Below, piece after piece: positions 5,784-10,364 of a stretch of DNA of 10,364 nucleotides; positions within the stretch are counted from its first letter, which is position 1, and each line of letters starts with the position of its first letter. The DNA comes from Sphingobacterium sp. (GTDB taxonomy: Bacteria; Bacteroidota; Bacteroidia; SpSt-205). The stretch spans positions 1 through 10,364 of the forward strand of contig JAPYWM010000028.1 in NCBI GenBank assembly GCA_028276345.1, given 5' to 3'. The position numbers and the translations under genes were made by a program. The notes beneath the pieces were generated by a model, which saw only the letters and a list, made by a program, of their open reading frames with translations, was not told where the DNA came from and did no database searches.

Positions 5784-7121
5784 GTGTGGCGCCTATATCT
5801 GGCGTGGAGCATGGTGCTGGCGCAGTCTGAGGCTATCTGGCTCGATAGCCGAAAACGGCTGCCGCCCCTTGAGGCCGCCCGAAAAAAACCCGGCTGGGTC
5901 TGGACTGCCTACCCTACTATGGGCTATGACCCCAATCGCGGCTTCGGTGCCGCCATCCAGGCAAACATCTCCTATAACGGCCCCCGGGAAGATAGTCTCT
6001 TTTTGAGCTTGCCCTATCGGCACTTTGGAAGTGTGCAGGTAGGCTTTTATCAGCGGGAGGTATGGTATGGACGCTTAGGGTATGAATGGCTCTGGCCAGG
6101 GGGACGCCCCTACCGCCTCATGATGCGCACAGAGGCTCGCCAGGATGGCCAAATCCAGCTTTGGGGTAAGGATGCCAGTACGCTCACCTACGCGCTGCGC
6201 CCCTACGCCGCCGATGGACGTTTCTCAACCTACTACCAAGCCCTCAAAAACCCCACTGTGGATACCAGTGGGGTGCTCCGCACCCGAGAAGCCTATCATC
6301 GGGTTCGAATGACCCGGGTGCAGGTCTGGCTCCTCGGCGAAAGGCTCTTTGCCCATGGCCTTTTGCGGCTGAGTATGGGCCTGCGCTACCTGTACGAAAA
6401 GCCCACCTCCCTCTTCGACGCGCCCTTCCGTATCGGGTCGCAGACCGCTCGCCAAGCCCCTACGCTCTTTGATAGCCTGGCACAGCAAAATCTACCCTTC
6501 CCGCTCCTGCCTGCCGGTGCACGACTCTTTCTCGGCACCGCGCTCATATGGGATACCCGCGACTTTGAAGTCGACCCCCACAAAGGCCTCCTTCTCGAAG
6601 CTTCTCAGGAAATAGCCCCCGCACGCCTCATCTACAAAACGACCCTGGACCTACGAGCTTACCTCCTCCTCTACGAAAAGCCTCAGACTTTGCCCCGTCT
6701 GACCTTAGCCGTGCGTGCCCTCCTCTATGGCACGTATGGCCGGGACGTTCCCCTCTGGGATATATACTATGCGAATAGCTGGGCAGACGCCCGGCGTTTA
6801 GACGGGCTGAGCGGGCCTAACCTCCTGCGCAGCTACCGGGAAAACCGCTTCATCGCCCCCTTCGGTCAAGTCTATCAGGCCGAACTGCGCCTCATGCTTC
6901 TCGAGAAGAATATCCTCCGTCAGAACTTCATCGGCGGCTTCATCGCCTTCACCGATGTGGCCACCGGCGCCAACACCCCTTTCGCCTGGTACTACCCTTG
7001 GAAAGCAAGTACCGGCCTGGGCGGCCGTATCCTTTGGAACCTCCAGACTATTCTTCGGGCTGACGCCGCCTACGGCTCCGATGGGTGGCAGCTTATCTTC
7101 ACCACCCGGCATACTTTCTAA
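5784..7121 (+). CDS. BamA/TamA-family (Omp85) outer-membrane beta-barrel protein, POTRA-less
   Basis: A 445-aa product if translation begins at GTG 5784, giving a short signal peptide (WRLYLAWSMVLA, cleaved before QSEA). The frame stays open back to 5514, but that part is antisense to the neighbouring gene; a CTG at 5760 would give a longer signal peptide and cannot be excluded. After a short leader the protein goes straight into barrel sequence ('YDPNRGFGAAIQANISYNG'), with no room for POTRA domains. Bacterial surface antigen (Omp85 barrel) features follow: DTRD at about 257-260 with 'DPHKGLLLEASQE', an L6-loop-like 'LLRSYRENRF' around Arg349, 'GGFIAFTDVA', and a terminal Phe (TRHTF). The usual (V/L)RG(F/Y) motif reads RSY here. 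Such Bacteroidota proteins are outer-membrane; whether they insert or export proteins is unknown. Confidence 0.82.
   Translation: MWRLYLAWSMVLAQSEAIWLDSRKRLPPLEAARKKPGWVWTAYPTMGYDPNRGFGAAIQANISYNGPREDSLFLSLPYRHFGSVQVGFYQREVWYGRLGYEWLWPGGRPYRLMMRTEARQDGQIQLWGKDASTLTYALRPYAADGRFSTYYQALKNPTVDTSGVLRTREAYHRVRMTRVQVWLLGERLFAHGLLRLSMGLRYLYEKPTSLFDAPFRIGSQTARQAPTLFDSLAQQNLPFPLLPAGARLFLGTALIWDTRDFEVDPHKGLLLEASQEIAPARLIYKTTLDLRAYLLLYEKPQTLPRLTLAVRALLYGTYGRDVPLWDIYYANSWADARRLDGLSGPNLLRSYRENRFIAPFGQVYQAELRLMLLEKNILRQNFIGGFIAFTDVATGANTPFAWYYPWKASTGLGGRILWNLQTILRADAAYGSDGWQLIFTTRHTF
6250..6274 (+). repeat. Perfect inverted repeat inside the Omp85 gene
   Basis: ACCCCACTG and CAGTGGGGT form a 9-base-pair perfect stem around a 7-base loop (TGGATAC). 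It encodes part of a likely extracellular loop (about residues 156-164, PTVDTSG). It could be chance in GC-rich coding sequence. Confidence 0.45.
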
Positions 7122-7131
7122 GCGCGGATAG

Positions 7132-7155
7132 GCACAGGCTGCCAGGCACCTGTGC
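7132..7155 (+). terminator. Hairpin after the Omp85 gene, possible terminator
   Basis: GCACAGG pairs with CCTGTGC, and the interior TGCC/GGCA can extend the stem with a single bulged C, giving a strong hairpin starting 11 bases after the Omp85 stop codon. It is not followed by a T-run (GAGCTTCG comes next), so it is not a classic intrinsic terminator; it may instead protect the 3' end or act in a rho-type context. It sits in the window's largest intergenic gap (7122-7225). Confidence 0.4.
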
Positions 7156-7209
7156 GAGCTTCGTCCCCGCCATAGGCCGCCACCCCCTTCACCTGTGCCT
7201 CCTAAAACC

Positions 7210-7217
7210 TACCTTTA
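7210..7217 (+). promoter_or_regulatory. Possible -7-like box for the DUF5686 gene
   Basis: TACCTTTA matches TAnnTTTG at all but the last position and lies 8 bases before the ATG at 7226, in the gap downstream of the hairpin. No -33 partner is evident, so support is weak. Confidence 0.2.
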
Positions 7218-7225
7218 CCCATCCC

Positions 7226-9739
7226 ATGCGGTTCCCAATAGCTCCTAAGCTCGGATGTCTTCTTTCGCTGGGGCTTTATGCGCAGACCGCCCTCCTCAAA
7301 GGCCGGGTTGAGAACCAGGAAGGTGAGCCGCTCCCTTATGCCCTGGTGCGCCTGCCCCAGTCTGGCTTCCAAGTGCTTACCCGCGGCGATGGCACCTTCC
7401 AGCTCTACCTATCCGAAGGTCCCACCCCCCTCGAAATCCGCTACCTCGGTTTCGTCCCCTACCGGGAAACCCTCCTGGTAAGCTCCCCCAACCCCCTCGA
7501 ACGCACCTTCCGCCTGCGCCCCCAAGACATCCGCCTTCCAAGCGTCATCATCACCGAGGGGAATGTCAACCCCGCCGACCTCCTCATCCGCCGTGCCATT
7601 TCCCAGAAGCCCATCAACCGCAACTGCCTCCCAGCCTACCGCAGTGAAATCTACTCCCTCTTCACCGTACGCCTCCCCGATGGCCTACCTCCTATCGTGG
7701 AAAGGCTCCTCAAACAGCAAAACGACTCCCTCCCACCCGGCGGCATCGTCTACATGAGCGAAGCCCTCTCTGATGTGGACTTCCAACCCCCGGGTAAGTA
7801 CAAAGAAACCATCCGCTATTCCCGCATCGTGGGCACTCGGAGGTATGGCTTTACTGGCCTCTGGGTGCTTCAGGGCTTCGACCCCTACGGTGAGCGCCTC
7901 TCTATTCCGGAAATCACCAAAAGCCCCCTCGTGCTCCCCCTCGCTAATGACGCCCCCCTCTACTACCGCTATAAAATCATCGGCGAAGTGTGGGATGGCG
8001 AGGAGTTTTCTTATAGGATTGCCTTTGAGCCGAAAAACCCGCAGACAGGCCTTCCGGGATACCTCATCCTTGCAGACGAATCCTACGCCCTGCGGGGCAT
8101 GGAGCTTTTCATCACCGCTGCGCAGGGAACGCAGTACGTAGACACGATCCGCCTAACCATGCAATACGCCCCAGTCGGTCCCTGCTGGGCCCCCGCTGAA
8201 ATCCAGTTCCGCGCCCGCCTCAAAGTAGAACTCCTGGGTTTCCAGCTTGCTTTTCTCGCAGAAGGCCACTTTCTCTATCGCAGATACACCCTTTTGCAGG
8301 TGCAGAAGCCCCGCTCTGCCCCGGCCGCCCGGCGCCCTACTCCTTCCACACCTTCCCCGCCGCCCGACAAGGCCTCGGCGGCGTTCCACTTAGATACCGT
8401 CGCTGTAGGACGGCTGGACTTCTCGGAGCGGCTACGCGTCCTCGAGGGGGCCGAAAAACCCGAAAACGCCTTTTGGGACAGCCTCCGAAAGGTGCCTCTG
8501 GATACCTTCCAGCAGCGCTACATCCAGCAGTCCGACTCCCTACTCCAGCGAGAAGACTCCGCCTCTTCCTCGCCTAAGCGCCGGCCAAGCTTTTCCCTAA
8601 GGAGCGAAGGATTAGCGCTATCCATGCGACGAGGGAAGGGCGAGGCGACTTGGTCTTCCGAGCTTGTAGGCCTCTGGCCGGGTTACACGACGCTGGAAGG
8701 GTGGGTCTTGCAGGGAAAAGGCGCCATTCAGCACGCACGCAGGGGAGCACTATGGGAGGGCGCCTTTCGCGTACGATATGGGACAAGGTGGCACCGTGCG
8801 CTGCCAGAGGTTGGCTTCACCTATCGCCGGCGACGCTTCCCCCCGCTTACAGGCGAGTTCTGGGCCGGCTGGGAAGCGCGAGAAGGCCCAGACTTCACCC
8901 AAGTACCGCTCCTCTGGAATACCGCTTTTTACCTTCTGCGTCGAGAAGCTCCCCTCCAGGTGTATGACCGCTTCTATGTGCGGGCGCGGGGGAGCTACCG
9001 TTGGCACCGTAGCTGGTATAGCGCCTTAGAGCTTACTTACGACCGCCGCCCCACCTCCCCTACCCGGGAAAGCTACTATCCCGCCTATCGCGTAGGCCTC
9101 TTCATCGAGTGGAGTCCAGGCACGCAGCTTTATAGAACGCCCCGCAGTACCATTCTCCTGCCGCCCGAGGGCCCCTTTCAGATTACCCTGCAGACCGGCC
9201 ATGAGCTTGCGCGCCTACCCGACCGCTACCTCTGGACAGGCTATTTAGGCCTGCTCCCCACGCTCTCCATTAGCCCCTGGGGGAGGCTGCAATGGCATCA
9301 GGCCTTCACTGTTCAGTCAGACTCGGCGCCGTGGGCAGACCGGCTTTTCCCCAATGTGCAGCCTCTCCCGCTGCACCGCTATTACGCCGACCTGCTTTTC
9401 TGGCCCCTGTATGAGCCAGCGGGGCGCTACAGCTACCAGACCCACGCCCAGTGGGACCTTCAGCGGGCCCTCCTGCGCCACCTCCCCCTCCTACGTAAAA
9501 CGCAGTGGCAGGAGCACCTCAGCTTCCGAACGCTTTACACAGAGGGCCGTTGGCACGCCGAGGGAAGCATCTGGCTCACCCGGATCGCCTTAGGCATAGG
9601 ACGCTGGCGCAGTGGCCTCTCCCTGAGCTTTGGTGCCCACTACGGTTTCGCAGGCCACAACCGAAGCATCTGGCGGCTTACCGTCGCCATCGGTACGCCC
9701 ACCCTCCGAAGCCTCACCCAGAAACGCTTCACCCAGTGA
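7226..9739 (+). CDS. DUF5686 family outer-membrane protein with carboxypeptidase-regulatory-like N-terminus
   Basis: An 837-aa protein, typical for the family. The ATG at 7226 is chosen because it opens with a signal peptide (KLGCLLSLGLYA, cleaved before QTALL); 47 extra upstream codons would overlap the Omp85 gene. Residues about 22-100 form a CarboxypepD_reg-like beta-sandwich ('LLKGRVENQEGEPLPYALVRLP ... GDGTFQLYL ... IRYLGFVPYRE'). DUF5686 hallmarks follow: 'NPADLLIRRAISQKPINRN' from residue 115, 'YMSEALSDVDFQPPGKYKE', and after a Pro/Ser-rich linker (about 362-382) 'FWDSLRKVPLDTFQQRYIQQSDSL', matching the family's W-x-x-x-R-x-x-P-L-...-D-S pattern. The C-terminal half alternates aromatic and polar residues like a barrel. 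The family is surface-associated and functionally undefined. Its stop overlaps the next start by 4 bases (GTGA). Confidence 0.88.
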   Translation: MRFPIAPKLGCLLSLGLYAQTALLKGRVENQEGEPLPYALVRLPQSGFQVLTRGDGTFQLYLSEGPTPLEIRYLGFVPYRETLLVSSPNPLERTFRLRPQDIRLPSVIITEGNVNPADLLIRRAISQKPINRNCLPAYRSEIYSLFTVRLPDGLPPIVERLLKQQNDSLPPGGIVYMSEALSDVDFQPPGKYKETIRYSRIVGTRRYGFTGLWVLQGFDPYGERLSIPEITKSPLVLPLANDAPLYYRYKIIGEVWDGEEFSYRIAFEPKNPQTGLPGYLILADESYALRGMELFITAAQGTQYVDTIRLTMQYAPVGPCWAPAEIQFRARLKVELLGFQLAFLAEGHFLYRRYTLLQVQKPRSAPAARRPTPSTPSPPPDKASAAFHLDTVAVGRLDFSERLRVLEGAEKPENAFWDSLRKVPLDTFQQRYIQQSDSLLQREDSASSSPKRRPSFSLRSEGLALSMRRGKGEATWSSELVGLWPGYTTLEGWVLQGKGAIQHARRGALWEGAFRVRYGTRWHRALPEVGFTYRRRRFPPLTGEFWAGWEAREGPDFTQVPLLWNTAFYLLRREAPLQVYDRFYVRARGSYRWHRSWYSALELTYDRRPTSPTRESYYPAYRVGLFIEWSPGTQLYRTPRSTILLPPEGPFQITLQTGHELARLPDRYLWTGYLGLLPTLSISPWGRLQWHQAFTVQSDSAPWADRLFPNVQPLPLHRYYADLLFWPLYEPAGRYSYQTHAQWDLQRALLRHLPLLRKTQWQEHLSFRTLYTEGRWHAEGSIWLTRIALGIGRWRSGLSLSFGAHYGFAGHNRSIWRLTVAIGTPTLRSLTQKRFTQ

Positions 9740-10364
9740 AGACCTACTGGCTCCCCAGCACCGATCTCAAGGCCTGTCACTTCCTCCACACGGAGCCCTT
9801 CGAGCGCTGGGAATGGTGGGAGGCTATAGGAGAGCCTTGGGGAGGCATCGCCTGCGAAGCAGAGGGGCGGCTTCAGGCGGTGTGGGTCCTCGCCGAGCGG
9901 AGGGTAGGCCCGCTTCGCCTGTGGCGCATGCCCCTCGCAGTGCCGTATGCTCCCCTTCTCACGCCTCATCTCCTACCACAGCCCGGCTACGCCAAACGCG
10001 CGCCCATCCTACAAGCATTGGGAAATTTCCTCCGAAAAGCCGAATGGCGCCTGCAGCTCATCGCCGGCACCCTCTCTCCAGCATGGAGTTATCTCCCGCC
10101 CCTCTATCAGGCGGGCGTGCGCCCGGCTGTTACGGGCTCCTTCGTAGTGCAGACATTTACGCCTTCCTCCGCCCTTCGTAGAAAGCTTCGGCAGGCCGAA
10201 GGCCTCCCCGTCTGGCCGATAGAGCCGGCAAGAGCGCTATCTCTCTGGCAGGCCAACGCTCCCCGCGGCATCCGGCCCCACTTCCGCCAGCTACTCGAAA
10301 ATCTCGTCTACAGTCCCTTCCCCTGGGAAATCCTCGCTGTGGGCGATCCGCCCCAGGCCGTGGG
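9736..10364 (+). CDS. FemAB/GNAT-like acyltransferase-fold protein, partial (3' end beyond window)
   Basis: A GTG at 9736 overlaps the DUF5686 stop (GTGA) and the frame stays open for 209 codons to the right edge. The N-terminal part ('FERWEWWEAIGEPWGGIACE', then 'MPLAVPYAPLLTPHLLPQPG') resembles the first acyl-CoA N-acyltransferase fold of Bacteroidota FemAB-like proteins, which carry a 'W..l...dy.avmPlp' then 'QPpf.qqlG' pattern. 'SSALRRKLRQAEGLPV' (from residue 144) corresponds to the 'R.nlrkAek' helix of that family, and the last visible part fits the start of the second lobe. The full protein is expected to be about 300 residues, so roughly a third is missing. FemAB relatives transfer amino-acyl groups in cell-wall or surface modification; the substrate here is unknown. 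Similarity is recognised by eye only, so a plain GNAT or unrelated protein remains possible. Translation is probably coupled to the DUF5686 gene. Confidence 0.6.
   Translation, partial: MKTYWLPSTDLKACHFLHTEPFERWEWWEAIGEPWGGIACEAEGRLQAVWVLAERRVGPLRLWRMPLAVPYAPLLTPHLLPQPGYAKRAPILQALGNFLRKAEWRLQLIAGTLSPAWSYLPPLYQAGVRPAVTGSFVVQTFTPSSALRRKLRQAEGLPVWPIEPARALSLWQANAPRGIRPHFRQLLENLVYSPFPWEILAVGDPPQAV

Noticed and set aside
5831..5850. Inverted repeat GGCTATC/GATAGCC near the start of the Omp85 gene
   Set aside because: Seven-base arms with a short loop are expected several times by chance in 10 kb; no further support.
7085..7225. Upstream extension of the DUF5686 frame
   Set aside because: It overlaps the Omp85 C-terminus and reads through the hairpin; the ATG at 7226 begins exactly at a signal peptide.
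1..10364. Defence, phage, CRISPR or transposon system
   Set aside because: No repeats with regular spacing, no nuclease, integrase or transposase motifs and no tRNA were seen; all genes fit ordinary Bacteroidota families or unknown proteins.

Overview
The window looks like a dense, ordinary stretch of a Bacteroidota chromosome of high GC content (roughly 58-60% by eye). The phylum call rests on several protein families: a DUF3467 protein, a TIGR02757/DUF2400 protein, a DUF5686 protein with a carboxypeptidase-regulatory-like N-terminus, a POTRA-less Omp85 barrel, a Bacteroidota-type AsmA-like protein and a FemAB/GNAT-like protein. It is also supported by starts without clear Shine-Dalgarno sequences and by TAnnTTTG-like octamers next to several starts. 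I saw no tRNA, rRNA, CRISPR array, insertion sequence, phage gene or attachment site. The largest intergenic gap is about 104 bases, so no gene-free stretch exceeds 300 bases.

Layout: (1) Bases 1-2756 on the minus strand hold one uninterrupted reading frame of 918 codons that runs off the left edge, an AsmA/TamB-like envelope protein. (2) Diverging from it at 2781, three plus-strand genes overlap head to tail: DUF3467 (105 aa), a secreted helical protein (178 aa) and a small secreted beta protein with an FlgD/T9SS-C-terminal-domain-like fold (117 aa). (3) Converging on these is a two-gene minus-strand operon, an unrecognised 361-aa protein followed after one base by the TIGR02757 protein; the last gene overlaps the plus-strand trio by 25 bases. 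(4) A 60-base divergent promoter region leads to a plus-strand Omp85/BamA-family barrel (445 aa) with a GTG start. After a hairpin comes a DUF5686 outer-membrane protein (837 aa), overlapped by 4 bases by a FemAB/GNAT-like gene that runs off the right edge.

Functionally the window is dominated by the cell envelope: a periplasm-spanning AsmA-like protein, two outer-membrane barrels and two small exported proteins. The FemAB-like protein could modify a cell-wall or surface component. The TIGR02757 protein and its partner look cytoplasmic. I do not see a convincing new defence or mobile system. The items most worth a second look are the stand-alone Ig-like exported protein in a nested-overlap operon, the unknown protein coupled to TIGR02757 (whose C-terminus resembles HhH-GPD DNA glycosylases), and the start-proximal promoter-like octamers that suggest leaderless transcripts.
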